This document shows positions 33,977 through 43,091 of a stretch of 49,162 nt of DNA, piece by piece. How positions within the stretch are numbered: the stretch's first letter is position 1; every line of letters begins with the position of its first letter. This DNA is from Paraburkholderia graminis C4D1M. GTDB lineage: Bacteria; Pseudomonadota; Gammaproteobacteria; Burkholderiales; Burkholderiaceae. The notes under the pieces are model-generated. The model searched no databases. It was not told the origin of the DNA and saw only the letters and a list, made by a program, of their open reading frames with translations. The position numbers and the translations under genes are program-made. The DNA lies in assembly GCF_000172415.1 (NCBI RefSeq), contig NZ_ABLD01000030.1, forward strand, positions 1-49,162, written 5' to 3'.

Positions 33977-35305
33977 ATGGCCGATCTGCGCTGTACGATT
34001 GCCGGCATTACTTCGCCGAATCCTTTCTGGCTCGCTTCCGCGCCGCCGACCGACAAAGCCTATAACGTGAACCGCGCGTTCGAAGCAGGTTGGGGCGGCG
34101 TGGTGTGGAAGACGCTCGGCCTCGATCCGCATGTGGTCAACGTGAGTTCGCGCTATGGCGCCGTGCAATGGAACGGCCAACGCATCGCGGGCTTGAACAA
34201 CATCGAGTTGATTACCGACCGTCCGCTTGACGTCAATCTGCGTGAGATCGCGCAGGTCAAGCGCGACTGGCCCGAGCGCGCAATGATTGTCTCGCTGATG
34301 GTGCCGTGCAACGAGCATGACTGGAAATGGATTCTGCCGCTTGTCGAAGACACCGGCGCCGATGCGGTCGAATTGAATTTCGGCTGTCCGCATGGCATGA
34401 GCGAACGTGGAATGGGCGCGGCCGTCGGCCAGGTGCCCGAGTACATTGAAATGGTCACGCGCTGGGTGAAGGAGGGCACGAAGCTGCCGTGCCTCGTGAA
34501 GCTCACGCCGAACATCACCGATATTCGCGTCGGTTCGCGCGCGGCCTACAAGGGCGGCGCGGACGGCGTGTCGTTGATCAACACGATCAACTCGATTGTC
34601 GCCGTCGATCTCGACGCGATGTCGCCGTTGCCGATGGTCGACGGCAAGGGCACGCACGGCGGTTACTGCGGCCCGGCGGTGAAGCCGATTGCACTGAACA
34701 TGGTCGCCGAAATCGCGCGCGATACAGAAACGCCGAATCTGCCGATCTCGGGCATCGGCGGCATTTCGACGTGGCGCGATGCGGCCGAATTCATGGTGCT
34801 GGGCGCGGGCAGCGTGCAGGTGTGCACGGCGGCCATGCACTACGGCTTTCGCATCGTGACCGATCTCGCCGACGGTCTATCGAACTGGATGGACGAAAAA
34901 GGCTACGCCACGCTCGACGATATTCGCGGCCGCGCGGTGCCGAACGTGACCGACTGGAAGTACCTGAATCTCAACTACAGCATCAAGGCGCGCATCGATC
35001 AGGACAAGTGCATCAAGTGCGGCCTGTGCCATATCGCATGCGAAGACACCGCGCACCAGGCGATCACAAAAGAAAAAGATGGCGTCCGGCATTTTGAAGT
35101 GGTGGACTCCGAATGTGTGGGCTGCAATCTGTGCATGCACGTGTGCCCGGTCGAGCAATGCATCACGATGGAGCGCGTGGACAACGGCGAGTATGCGAAC
35201 TGGACCACGCATCCGAACAATCCGGCGCGCGTGAACGCGGCACAGAGCGAAGCGCAGGAAGCCGCTGCGAGCGCGGAACCGGCGCACGCAGCGAAAGCAG
35301 CCTGA
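33977..35305 (+). CDS. preA: NAD-dependent dihydropyrimidine dehydrogenase subunit PreA
   Basis: PreA is the catalytic subunit that reduces uracil and thymine to the 5,6-dihydro forms. The 442-residue product has an FMN-binding TIM barrel like dihydroorotate dehydrogenase (NPFWLASAPPTDKAYN near 16, active-site region NFGCPHGMSERGMG near 135, GIGGIS near 259). Two C-terminal [4Fe-4S] motifs follow (CIKCGLCHIACE, CVGCNLCMHVCP). An Ala/Glu-rich tail follows. AAGGAG precedes the start. It lies between preT and the NCS1 transporter. Confidence 0.95.
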   Translation: MADLRCTIAGITSPNPFWLASAPPTDKAYNVNRAFEAGWGGVVWKTLGLDPHVVNVSSRYGAVQWNGQRIAGLNNIELITDRPLDVNLREIAQVKRDWPERAMIVSLMVPCNEHDWKWILPLVEDTGADAVELNFGCPHGMSERGMGAAVGQVPEYIEMVTRWVKEGTKLPCLVKLTPNITDIRVGSRAAYKGGADGVSLINTINSIVAVDLDAMSPLPMVDGKGTHGGYCGPAVKPIALNMVAEIARDTETPNLPISGIGGISTWRDAAEFMVLGAGSVQVCTAAMHYGFRIVTDLADGLSNWMDEKGYATLDDIRGRAVPNVTDWKYLNLNYSIKARIDQDKCIKCGLCHIACEDTAHQAITKEKDGVRHFEVVDSECVGCNLCMHVCPVEQCITMERVDNGEYANWTTHPNNPARVNAAQSEAQEAAASAEPAHAAKAA

Positions 35306-35417
35306 AACAAGGGGTTTTTGTCGTTGCGCAGTGTTTGTACATAAGCCGTGTTTCCCTTTAACGCCCGACGCGTTCACAGAAACGCGCGGGCTTCGACGAT
35401 CAAGTGGAGATCATTCG

Positions 35418-36929
35418 ATGAAGCAGACCGCGAACTCCGTCGATCCGCAATTCGCGGCCGGCGCGCAAGGCAGCAGTCTTTATAACGACGACCTCGCGCC
35501 GACCGGCCCCGCGCAGCGCACATGGCGCTGGTATCACTTCGCCGCGCTGTGGGTCGGCATGGTGATGAACATCGCGTCGTACATGCTCGCCGCGGGCCTG
35601 ACCGAGCAGGGCATGTCGCCGTGGCAGGCGGTGGTGACCGTGCTGCTCGGCAACCTGATCGTGCTCGTGCCGATGCTGCTGATCGGCCACGCCGGCGCGA
35701 AGCACGGCATTCCGTACGCGGTGCTGGTGCGCTCGTCGTTCGGCACGCAGGGCGCCAAGTTGCCGGCGATGCTGCGCGCTATCGTCGCGTGCGGCTGGTA
35801 CGGCATTCAGACGTGGCTCGGCGGCAGCGCGATCTATACGCTGCTCAACATTCTGACCGGCAACGCGCTGCATGGCGCGGCCTTGCCGCTGCTCGATATT
35901 TCCCTTGGACAGCTCGCGTGTTTTCTCGCGTTCTGGGCGCTGCAAATCTACTTCATCGTGCACGGCACCGATTCGATCCGCTGGCTCGAAAGCTGGTCGG
36001 CGCCGATCAAGATCGTGATGTGCATCGCGCTCGTGTGGTGGGCGACGTCGAAGGCGGGCGGCCTCGGCTCGATGCTGTCCGCGCCGTCGCAGTTCGTGCC
36101 GGGCGGCAAGAAAGAAGGCATGTTCTGGGCGACATTCTGGCCGGGCCTCACCGCGATGGTCGGCTTCTGGGCGACGCTCGCGTTGAACATTCCCGACTTC
36201 ACGCGCTTCGCGAGGACGCAGCGCGATCAGATGATCGGCCAGTCGATCGGCTTGCCTGTGCCGATGGCCTTGCTGTCGGTGATCTCGGTGGTCGTGACAT
36301 CGGCGACGGTGGTGATCTACGGCAAAGCGATTTGGGATCCTATCGATCTGACAAGCCGCATGACAGGCATCGGCGTCGGCCTTGCGCTCGTGATTCTGAC
36401 ACTCGATACGATGTGCTGCAACCTGGCCGCGAATCTCGTCGGTCCCGCCTATGATTTTTCGAGCCTGTGGCCGAAGGGTATTTCGTATCGCGCGGGCGGC
36501 ATGATTACCGCGACCATCGCAATCGTCATGATGCCGTGGAAGATTCTCGCCACCACGCAGGGCTATATCTTCACGTGGCTCGTCGGCTATTCGGCGCTGC
36601 TCGGTCCGGTCGCGGGCATTCTGATGGTCGATTACTTTCTGATTCGCGGTACGCGGCTCGATCCGCGCGAGCTGTTCGACGAACGCGGCGAATACAGCTA
36701 TACGGGCGGCTGGAATATCGGCGCGGTGGTCGCGCTCGTGATCGGGGTGTTGCCGAATCTGCCGGGCTTTTTGCATACCGCGTTTCCCGCTTCGTTCGCC
36801 AATGTGCCGTCGATCTTCAATACGCTCTACACGTATGCATGGTTTGTCGGGCTCGCGTTGGCGTCGATCGTGTATAGCGCGTGGATGAAGTTCAGCAAGG
36901 GACCGAGCGCACGCGTGGCAAGCGCTTGA
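35418..36929 (+). CDS. NCS1-family nucleobase/allantoin/hydantoin transporter
   Basis: This 503-residue inner-membrane protein has about 12 hydrophobic segments of the nucleobase:cation symporter-1 family, starting near residue 35 with the soluble part PTGPAQRTWRWYHFAALW. Family-like stretches are GVVMNIASYM, WYGIQTWLGG and NIPDFTRFAR. The start at 35418 is chosen because the upstream part of the frame to 35331 has no ribosome binding site or family likeness. It lies between preA and dihydropyrimidinase and so probably imports uracil, dihydropyrimidine or hydantoin-type substrates. Confidence 0.9.
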   Translation: MKQTANSVDPQFAAGAQGSSLYNDDLAPTGPAQRTWRWYHFAALWVGMVMNIASYMLAAGLTEQGMSPWQAVVTVLLGNLIVLVPMLLIGHAGAKHGIPYAVLVRSSFGTQGAKLPAMLRAIVACGWYGIQTWLGGSAIYTLLNILTGNALHGAALPLLDISLGQLACFLAFWALQIYFIVHGTDSIRWLESWSAPIKIVMCIALVWWATSKAGGLGSMLSAPSQFVPGGKKEGMFWATFWPGLTAMVGFWATLALNIPDFTRFARTQRDQMIGQSIGLPVPMALLSVISVVVTSATVVIYGKAIWDPIDLTSRMTGIGVGLALVILTLDTMCCNLAANLVGPAYDFSSLWPKGISYRAGGMITATIAIVMMPWKILATTQGYIFTWLVGYSALLGPVAGILMVDYFLIRGTRLDPRELFDERGEYSYTGGWNIGAVVALVIGVLPNLPGFLHTAFPASFANVPSIFNTLYTYAWFVGLALASIVYSAWMKFSKGPSARVASA

Positions 36930-37009
36930 AGTCGTGGGGCGCGTGGCGCGCGTAGCATGCGTGGCCCAGACGGCAGCGAGATAAGCAAGTCAATTAAGGA
37001 GGCGGCAAC

Positions 37010-38461
37010 ATGACGACCCTGATTCGCGGCGGCACCGTGATCGATGCGGAAAACACCTACCGTGCCGATGTTTTATGTGCCGATCCGCAAGACGGCGGCA
37101 CCATTCTGCAAATCGGCGTGGACCTGGAAGCGCCGGCTGACGCTGCAATAGTCGACGCGGGCGGGCAATACGTGATGCCAGGCGGCATCGATCCGCACAC
37201 GCATATGGAACTGCCGTTCATGGGCACGACGGCGAGCGACGATTTCTATACCGGCACCGCAGCGGGATTGTCGGGCGGCACGACGAGCATCATCGACTTC
37301 GTGATTCCGAGCCCGAAGCAAAGCCTGATGGAGGCGTTCAAGGAGTGGCGCGGCTGGGCGGAGAAGGCATCGGCGGATTATGGTTTTCATGTGGCCGTCA
37401 CCTGGTGGGACGATTCGGTGTATCGCGACATGGGCACGCTCGTGCACGAGCACGGCGTGTCGAGCTTCAAGCATTTCATGGCCTATAAGAACGCCATCAT
37501 GGCCGACGACGAAGTGCTGGTGAACAGCTTCTCGCGCTCGCTCGAACTCGGCGCGTTGCCCACGGTGCACGCGGAAAACGGCGAACTCGTGTTCCAGTTG
37601 CAGCGTCAGTTGCTGGCCAAAGGCTTCACCGGTCCGGAGGCACATCCGCTGTCGCGGCCGCCCGAGGTCGAAGGTGAGGCCGCGAATCGCGCGATCCGCA
37701 TCGCGCAAGTGCTGGGCGTGCCGGTGTATATCGTGCACGTGTCCGCGAAAGATGCGGTCGACGCCATCTCCCGTGCGCGCAGCGAAGGGCTGCGCGTGTT
37801 CGGCGAAGTGCTGCCCGGCCATCTCGTGATCGATGAAAGCGTGTATCGCGATCCCGACTGGACGCGCGCCGCGGCGCACGTGATGAGCCCTCCGTTTCGC
37901 TCGGCCGAACATCGCGAGGCATTGTGGCGCGGTTTGCAGGCCGGGCAGTTGCATACCACGGCGACCGATCATTGCGTGTTCTGCGCGTCGCAAAAGGCGA
38001 TGGGCCGTGAGGACTTCACGAAGATCCCGAACGGCTGCGGCGGCGTGGAAGATCGCATGGCGGTGCTATGGCATCACGGCGTCAACTCGGGGCGTCTCAC
38101 ACCGAATGAGTTCGTGCGCATCACATCGACGAATGCCGCGCAGATTTTCAACCTGTACCCGCGAAAAGGCGCAATACGGGTCGGCGCGGATGCGGACATC
38201 GTCGTGTGGGACCCGCAGGCAAGCAAGACGATCTCGGTGAAGACGCATCATCAGAAAGTCGACTTCAATGTGTTCGAAGGGATGACCGTGCAAGGCGTGG
38301 CGATGCATACGCTCACGCGCGGCGCCCTTGCATGGACCGACGGCGATCTGCGCGCCGTGCGAGGCGCGGGCCAATATCAGAAGCGCCCGCCGAACCCGGC
38401 GTACTTCGACGCGATCCGCGTGTCGAACAAGCTGAAAGAGCCGCACCGCGTCGAGCGGTAG
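37010..38461 (+). CDS. hydA: Dihydropyrimidinase
   Basis: This enzyme opens the ring of dihydrouracil and dihydrothymine to N-carbamoyl-beta-amino acids. The 483-residue product is a cyclic amidohydrolase: the HxH metal motif in GGIDPHTHMELPF near residue 60, the carbamylated Lys in SSFKHFMAYKNAIM near 155, further His ligands in TVHAENG and YIVHVSAKD, and Asp in TTATDHCVF near 320. AAGGAGG precedes the ATG by 8 nt. With PreTA and the carbamoylase it completes the reductive pathway. A terminator follows 16 bp after the stop. Confidence 0.95.
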   Translation: MTTLIRGGTVIDAENTYRADVLCADPQDGGTILQIGVDLEAPADAAIVDAGGQYVMPGGIDPHTHMELPFMGTTASDDFYTGTAAGLSGGTTSIIDFVIPSPKQSLMEAFKEWRGWAEKASADYGFHVAVTWWDDSVYRDMGTLVHEHGVSSFKHFMAYKNAIMADDEVLVNSFSRSLELGALPTVHAENGELVFQLQRQLLAKGFTGPEAHPLSRPPEVEGEAANRAIRIAQVLGVPVYIVHVSAKDAVDAISRARSEGLRVFGEVLPGHLVIDESVYRDPDWTRAAAHVMSPPFRSAEHREALWRGLQAGQLHTTATDHCVFCASQKAMGREDFTKIPNGCGGVEDRMAVLWHHGVNSGRLTPNEFVRITSTNAAQIFNLYPRKGAIRVGADADIVVWDPQASKTISVKTHHQKVDFNVFEGMTVQGVAMHTLTRGALAWTDGDLRAVRGAGQYQKRPPNPAYFDAIRVSNKLKEPHRVER

Positions 38462-38476
38462 GGCTTCTGCCATCGT

Positions 38477-38514
38477 AAAAGGCGGCGCGGACATGGAAGC
38501 CCGCGCCGCCTTTT
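38477..38514 (+). terminator. Rho-independent terminator of the pyrimidine operon
   Basis: A perfect 14-bp stem (38477-38490 with 38501-38514, 10-nt loop), GC-rich inside and with A/T-tract ends, lies 16 bp after hydA. Confidence 0.88.
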
Positions 38515-38699
38515 CCACGCTGCCGCGCATTCGCCGCGGCACGACCGTCTCGCGTTTTCCCCGATGGCGCCGCGCCCACGTTCCATGTTGCGATGCATGC
38601 CGCGTCTTCACATCTGCTGTAGAGTTGAAGTTCATGCGATGGCGGAGGTTACCGCTGCGGCTTAGCACGCATGCGCATATGGATTGGAAAGCTGATCCT

Positions 38700-38728
38700 T
38701 TGTAAAACGGCAAGCCGTTTGCTACAGT
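38700..38728 (+). promoter_or_regulatory. Candidate ABC-transporter promoter with palindrome in the spacer
   Basis: TTGTAA (38700-38705), 17 bp and TACAGT (38723-38728) make a plausible sigma70 promoter. The palindrome AAACGGC-AA-GCCGTTT (38705-38720) fills the spacer, a typical repressor position. A small hairpin (38777-38793) lies further down in the leader. The remainder of the 38515-38812 gap shows nothing I recognise. Confidence 0.5.
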
Positions 38729-38812
38729 CCGCCCACTCCGCCGGGCGTGAGCGCCCGCGCGACTGCCAACAGAAGACCAGGCATACGGCCTGGCCACTTT
38801 AGGGAGCCACAC

Positions 38813-39595
38813 ATGAAGTCGATTCGTTCCATTTTGCTGGTTGCGCTGCTGCAGGCGGTCGCCGTGAGCCCGGTCTTCGCGGCCGACGAGTTCGCGCAGA
38901 TCAAGTCCTCGGGCGTGTTCAGGATCGGCACCGAAGGCACCTATGCGCCGTTCACGTACCACGACGAATCGGGCAAGCTGACCGGCTTTGATGTGGAGAT
39001 CGGCACGCAGATCGCACAGCGCATCGGCGTCAAGCCGCAATTCGTCGAAGGCAAATGGGACGGCCTGATCGCGGGGCTCGACGTGAACCGCTACGACGCG
39101 GTGATCAACGAGGTCGCGGTCACGGATGCGCGCAAGGCGAAATACGATTTCTCGGACCCGTACATCACGTCGCACGCGGCGCTGATCGTGCGCTCGGACA
39201 ACACGACGATCAAGAACTTCGACGATCTGAAAGGCAAGAAATCGGCCAACACGCTGACCAGCAACTTCGGCAAAATTGCCGCGTCGCACGGTGCGGAAGT
39301 GATTCCGGTGCAGGGCTTTAACGAGTCCATCGACCTGCTGACCGCGGGCCGCGTCGATGCAACCGTCAACGATTCGTTGTCGTTCCTCGACTTCAAAAAG
39401 CACAAGCCGAATGCGAAGGTGAAGATCGCTACGCTGGATACGTCGCCGGAAAGCAGCGACAAGTCCGCTGTGCTGATCCGCAAGGGCAGCCCCGAACTCG
39501 TCGCGGCAATCAACAAGGCGCTCGCCGACATGAAGAAAGACGGTACGTACGCGAAGATTTCGCAGAAGTACTTCGGCAAAGACGTCTCCCAGTAA
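38813..39595 (+). CDS. Polar amino acid (possibly cystine) ABC transporter, binding protein
   Basis: This is a 260-residue periplasmic solute-binding protein of family 3. The signal peptide covers about residues 1-22 and ends in VFAADE. The mature protein begins IKSSGVFRIGTEGTYAPFTYHDESG; GFDVEIGTQIAQRIG and DAVINEVAVTDARKAKYDFS are typical of the family and resemble TcyA/FliY cystine binders. AGGGAG precedes the ATG; the frame is open from 38747. Permease and ATPase genes follow, forming a complete importer. The ligand is an inference from family likeness. Confidence 0.88.
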   Translation: MKSIRSILLVALLQAVAVSPVFAADEFAQIKSSGVFRIGTEGTYAPFTYHDESGKLTGFDVEIGTQIAQRIGVKPQFVEGKWDGLIAGLDVNRYDAVINEVAVTDARKAKYDFSDPYITSHAALIVRSDNTTIKNFDDLKGKKSANTLTSNFGKIAASHGAEVIPVQGFNESIDLLTAGRVDATVNDSLSFLDFKKHKPNAKVKIATLDTSPESSDKSAVLIRKGSPELVAAINKALADMKKDGTYAKISQKYFGKDVSQ

Positions 39596-39617
39596 ACGCC
39601 TTTCGCGAGTCTGAATC

Positions 39618-40295
39618 ATGCCGGCATGGTTGCATCTGATGGCGCAGTCGCTGTGGCCGCTGCTGTATGCGGGGCTCGTGTTCACGGTGCCGCTTACGCT
39701 GGCGTCGTTCGCTATCGGGCTCGCTCTCGCGTTTATCGTGGCGCTCGTGCGGCTCTTCGGGCCGAAGTGGGCGGTGGCGGCGGTGCGCTTCTATGTGTGG
39801 CTGTTTCGCGGCTCACCGTTGCTCGTGCAACTATTCGTGATCTTCTACGGCTTGCCGAACGTCGGCATCGTGCTCGATCCGTTGACGGCGGCGATCATCG
39901 GTTTCTCGCTGAACGTGGGCGCGTATAACTCGGAAGTGATACGCGGCGTGATCGAGTCGATTCCGAAAGGGCAGTGGGAGGCCGCGTATTCGATGGGCAT
40001 GACGCGCGAACAGGCGCTGCGTCGCGCGATTCTGCCGCAAGCGACGCGTGTCGCGTTGCCGCCGTTGTCCAACTCGTTCATCGCGCTCGTGAAGGACACG
40101 TCGCTCGCGGCGGTGCTGACCGTGCCCGAGGTGTTCCAGGCCGCGCAGAGAATTGCTTCGGTGACCTACGAACCGTTGATTCTCTATACCGAAGCCGCAC
40201 TCGTGTATCTGCTGTTCAGTTCGGTGCTGTCGTCGGCGCAAGTCAGGCTCGAGCGCAAATTCGGCCGTCATGCACTCTTTCAGGCGGGCAACTGA
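39618..40295 (+). CDS. Polar amino acid ABC transporter, permease
   Basis: This 225-residue inner-membrane permease has about five hydrophobic segments. The first is LYAGLVFTVPLTLASFAIGLAL, and the EAA loop that contacts the ATPase is present (EAAYSMGMTREQALRRAILPQA near residue 120). It belongs to the HisM/GlnP type. It starts 22 bp after the binding-protein gene and its stop overlaps the start of the ATPase gene, so the three genes are translationally coupled. Confidence 0.93.
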   Translation: MPAWLHLMAQSLWPLLYAGLVFTVPLTLASFAIGLALAFIVALVRLFGPKWAVAAVRFYVWLFRGSPLLVQLFVIFYGLPNVGIVLDPLTAAIIGFSLNVGAYNSEVIRGVIESIPKGQWEAAYSMGMTREQALRRAILPQATRVALPPLSNSFIALVKDTSLAAVLTVPEVFQAAQRIASVTYEPLILYTEAALVYLLFSSVLSSAQVRLERKFGRHALFQAGN

Positions 40296-41062
40296 TGATC
40301 CGACTGGAAAAAATCGACAAGTACTTTTCCGGGCACCGTGTGCTCGATTCCGTCGATCTGCAACTCGCGCAGGGCAACGTGACCGCGCTGATCGGACCGT
40401 CGGGCAGCGGCAAAAGCACGCTGTTGCGCTGCGTGAATCTGCTCGAGATTCCCGAGTCGGGTTCGCTCGAAATCGGCGATCAGAAGCTCACGTTCAGTCA
40501 GGACGAGCGGCCGTCGCGCGAAACAGTGCTGACGATTCGTCGCCGTACCGGCATGGTGTTTCAGAACTTCCAGTTGTTTCCGCATCTCACGGTACGTCAG
40601 AACGTGATGGAGGGGCTCCTCACCGTGCTCAAGTGGGACAAGGAAAAAGCGCGGGCCCGCGCCGATGAATTGCTCGAGAAAGTCGGCATCGCGCACAAGG
40701 CCGATGCGTGGCCCGTCACGCTGTCGGGCGGACAGCAGCAGCGCGTGGCGATCGCGCGTGCGTTGGCGCCGTCGCCGGAAGTCCTGCTGTGCGACGAGCC
40801 CACGTCCGCGCTCGATCCCGGCCTCGCTGCCGAAGTCGTGGAAGTGCTGAAGCAACTCGCGAGCGAAGGCATGACCATGCTGATGGCGACGCATGATTTG
40901 CGGCTCGCGGCTACGATCGCGCGCGACGTGGTGTTCCTCAACAACGGTGTGGTGGTGGAGGCGGGGCCGTCGCGCGAGGTCTTCATGCGGCCGCGGCAGG
41001 ACGAGACCGCTCGTTTCGTGTCGACGCTCACGCATAGCTTGCCGGAAGCGTGGACGGAGTGA
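40295..41062 (+). CDS. Polar amino acid ABC transporter, ATP-binding protein
   Basis: This is a 255-residue ATPase of the GlnQ/TcyN type. Motifs in order are Walker A GPSGSGKSTLLR near residue 34, Q-loop VFQNFQLFPHL, signature LSGGQQQRVAIARAL, Walker B VLLCDEPTSALDP and the switch His in MATHDL. The ATG at 40295 overlaps the permease stop (TGATG), which supports this start over the longer open frame from 39974. A bidirectional terminator lies 61 bp downstream. Confidence 0.95.
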   Translation: MIRLEKIDKYFSGHRVLDSVDLQLAQGNVTALIGPSGSGKSTLLRCVNLLEIPESGSLEIGDQKLTFSQDERPSRETVLTIRRRTGMVFQNFQLFPHLTVRQNVMEGLLTVLKWDKEKARARADELLEKVGIAHKADAWPVTLSGGQQQRVAIARALAPSPEVLLCDEPTSALDPGLAAEVVEVLKQLASEGMTMLMATHDLRLAATIARDVVFLNNGVVVEAGPSREVFMRPRQDETARFVSTLTHSLPEAWTE

Positions 41063-41122
41063 AGCGCCTTCGGTCAGGTAGGATGCCTGATTAAACCTGC
41101 TGCTTATCTTTGCGAAAAAAGA

Positions 41123-41154
41123 AGGGGCGCCCCGTCAATATGCAGGGCGCCCCT
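41123..41154. terminator. Bidirectional terminator between ABC ATPase and leuA
   Basis: AGGGGCGCCC (41123-41132) pairs with GGGCGCCCCT (41145-41154), with an A-run before and T-run after. It separates two convergent genes and can serve both. Confidence 0.88.
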
Positions 41155-41195
41155 TTCTTATGTAGCCGGGCCGTCGCGGCCTGGCTAGCCTCGCC

Positions 41196-42914
41196 TTATG
41201 CTTCCGCGCGCTCCGCTTCGTCGTTGAGCGCCGCGTCGAAGAAGCGCTGCTTCGCGTCGTCGCTCGCGCGAGCATACGCACGGTTTACGCCGCTGATTAC
41301 CGCGCGAATCGACGCCGTAACCAGATTCGCGTCGATGCCCACGCCGAACGCGCTGCCCGTCAGGTCGGCGCCGGCCATCTCGGCGACGGCCACCGCGCGC
41401 GCATCGGCGCCTTGCGTCAACGCGCGCTCCTCGTAATGCTGGATGCGCACCGGCACGTCCATCGCGTGCATCAGGGCGTCGAGCGGTCCGTTGCCTTCGC
41501 CGTGCAACACGCGGCGCGTGCCGTTGATCTCGACGGTGAGCTTGATGCGCTCGCGTCCGTCCTGCTCGGACAGGCTATGGCCGATGTAATGAACCGGCGC
41601 GGCGGTGCGCACGTATTCCTGCTGGAACAATTCCCAGATCTGCGACGGCGTGACTTCCTGGCCGCTCGTGTCGGTGAGGCGCTGCACAGCCGAGCTGAAG
41701 TCCACCTGCAAACGGCGCGGCAACACGACGCCGTAGGTCTGCTCGAGCAGATAAGCGATACCGCCCTTGCCGGACTGGCTGTTCACGCGAATCACCGAGT
41801 CATAAGTGCGGCCGAGGTCGTTGGGATCGATCGGCATGTACGGCACTTCCCACATCGCGTCCGGCTTCTGCACGGCAAGGCCTTTCTTGATCGCGTCCTG
41901 GTGCGAGCCGGAAAACGCGGTGAACACCAGATCGCCGACATACGGGTGACGCGGATGCACGGGCAACTGCGTGCATTCCTCGGCGGTGCGCGCGACTTCG
42001 TTGATGTTCGAGAAGTCGAGGCCAGGGTCGACGCCCTGCGTGTACAGGTTCAACGCGAGCGTGACGAGGTCGACGTTGCCGGTCCGCTCGCCGTTGCCGA
42101 AGAGACACCCTTCGATGCGGTCCGCGCCCGCCATCACCGCCAGTTCCGCCGCGGCGACGGCCGTGCCGCGGTCGTTATGCGGATGCACGGAGACGATCAG
42201 CGAATCGCGGCGTGCGAGATTGCGGTGCATCCACTCGATCTGATCGGCGTAGACGTTCGGCGTGGCCATTTCGACGGTAGCCGGCAAGTTGACGATGGCC
42301 TTGTGATCGGGCGTCGGCTGCCATATGTCGAACACGGCGTCGCAGACATCCTTCGCAAATTCGAGCTCGGTGCCGCTGAATACTTCGGGGCTGTACTGGA
42401 GCGTGAAGTGCGTTTCCGGCGCGGCGTCGGCGAGACGCTTCATCGTGCGCGCGGCTTTTTGCGCGAGTTCCTTGACGCCGTTCTGATCGAGGCCGAACAC
42501 GATCTTGCGGAATTCCGGCGCCGTGGCGTTATACAAATGGACGATCGCGCGCGGCGCGCCACGCAAGGATTCGAAGGTGCGTTCGATCAGATCGTCGCGA
42601 GCCTGCGTCAACACTTCGATTGTGACGTCGTCGGGAATGTGGCCGCCTTCGATCAGTTCGCGCACGAAGTTGAAGTCGGTCTGCGAGGCCGACGGAAACG
42701 CCACTTCGATTTCCTTGAAACCGATCTGCACCAGCGTCTTGAACATGCGCATCTTGCGCTCGCCGTTCATCGGCTCGAAGAGTGCCTGGTTGCCGTCGCG
42801 CAAGTCGGTGCTCATCCAGATCGGCGCGCGCGTGATGGTGCGCGACGGCCACTGGCGATCCGTCAAATTGATGGGCTTGAACGAGCGGTATTTCGTAGCG
42901 GGATTCTTCAACAT
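41196..42914 (-). CDS. leuA: 2-isopropylmalate synthase
   Basis: LeuA condenses acetyl-CoA with 2-oxoisovalerate, the first committed step of leucine synthesis. The 572-residue product is of the longer LeuA form: a DRE-TIM barrel with STDLRDGNQALFEPM near residue 35, HPHNDRG and GNGERTGNVD, then a C-terminal regulatory LeuA_dimer domain (GSAFGVGIDANLVTASIRA). The start at 42914 is chosen because AAGGA lies 8 nt upstream; ATGs at 42920 and 42938 lie too close to the site or upstream of it. A leucine-rich leader peptide and attenuator-like hairpins precede it. Confidence 0.95.
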   Translation of the reverse strand: MLKNPATKYRSFKPINLTDRQWPSRTITRAPIWMSTDLRDGNQALFEPMNGERKMRMFKTLVQIGFKEIEVAFPSASQTDFNFVRELIEGGHIPDDVTIEVLTQARDDLIERTFESLRGAPRAIVHLYNATAPEFRKIVFGLDQNGVKELAQKAARTMKRLADAAPETHFTLQYSPEVFSGTELEFAKDVCDAVFDIWQPTPDHKAIVNLPATVEMATPNVYADQIEWMHRNLARRDSLIVSVHPHNDRGTAVAAAELAVMAGADRIEGCLFGNGERTGNVDLVTLALNLYTQGVDPGLDFSNINEVARTAEECTQLPVHPRHPYVGDLVFTAFSGSHQDAIKKGLAVQKPDAMWEVPYMPIDPNDLGRTYDSVIRVNSQSGKGGIAYLLEQTYGVVLPRRLQVDFSSAVQRLTDTSGQEVTPSQIWELFQQEYVRTAAPVHYIGHSLSEQDGRERIKLTVEINGTRRVLHGEGNGPLDALMHAMDVPVRIQHYEERALTQGADARAVAVAEMAGADLTGSAFGVGIDANLVTASIRAVISGVNRAYARASDDAKQRFFDAALNDEAERAEA

Positions 42915-42959
42915 TTTCATCGTCCTTGAATTCGACAAGCTGGAAGTCGACCGGACGAC

Positions 42960-43091
42960 AAAAACGCAAAGCAGGGCCGCCGGTCGGAAACCGGGGCTGG
43001 GTCAGTTACTGGGAAATTACGCGGTGCTTCGGGTGTTTCAGATTCAGATGGAAGCGCGCAGCAGCAGACCTAGCCCGGTAGAGCGGGCTAG
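42960..43091 (-). promoter_or_regulatory. Leucine attenuator of leuA: competing hairpins
   Basis: On the leuA mRNA, segment 1 (CTAGCCCG, 43091-43084) pairs with segment 2 (CGGGCTAG, 43077-43070) inside the leader peptide gene. Segment 3 (AGCCCCGGT, 42998-42990) pairs with segment 4 (ACCGGCGGC, 42984-42976, one bulge), followed by a U-rich tract reaching 42960. Segment 2 extended to 43079 can instead pair with segment 3 (ACCGGGCT with AGCCC-C-GGT), a 2:3 antiterminator. A ribosome stalled on the CTA codons would cover segment 1 and favour 2:3. This is the classic attenuator layout, read by eye only. Confidence 0.7.

Noticed and set aside
39974..40294. Longer N-terminus for the ABC ATPase
   Set aside because: This part overlaps the permease gene, and the ATPase family starts at the coupled ATG at 40295.
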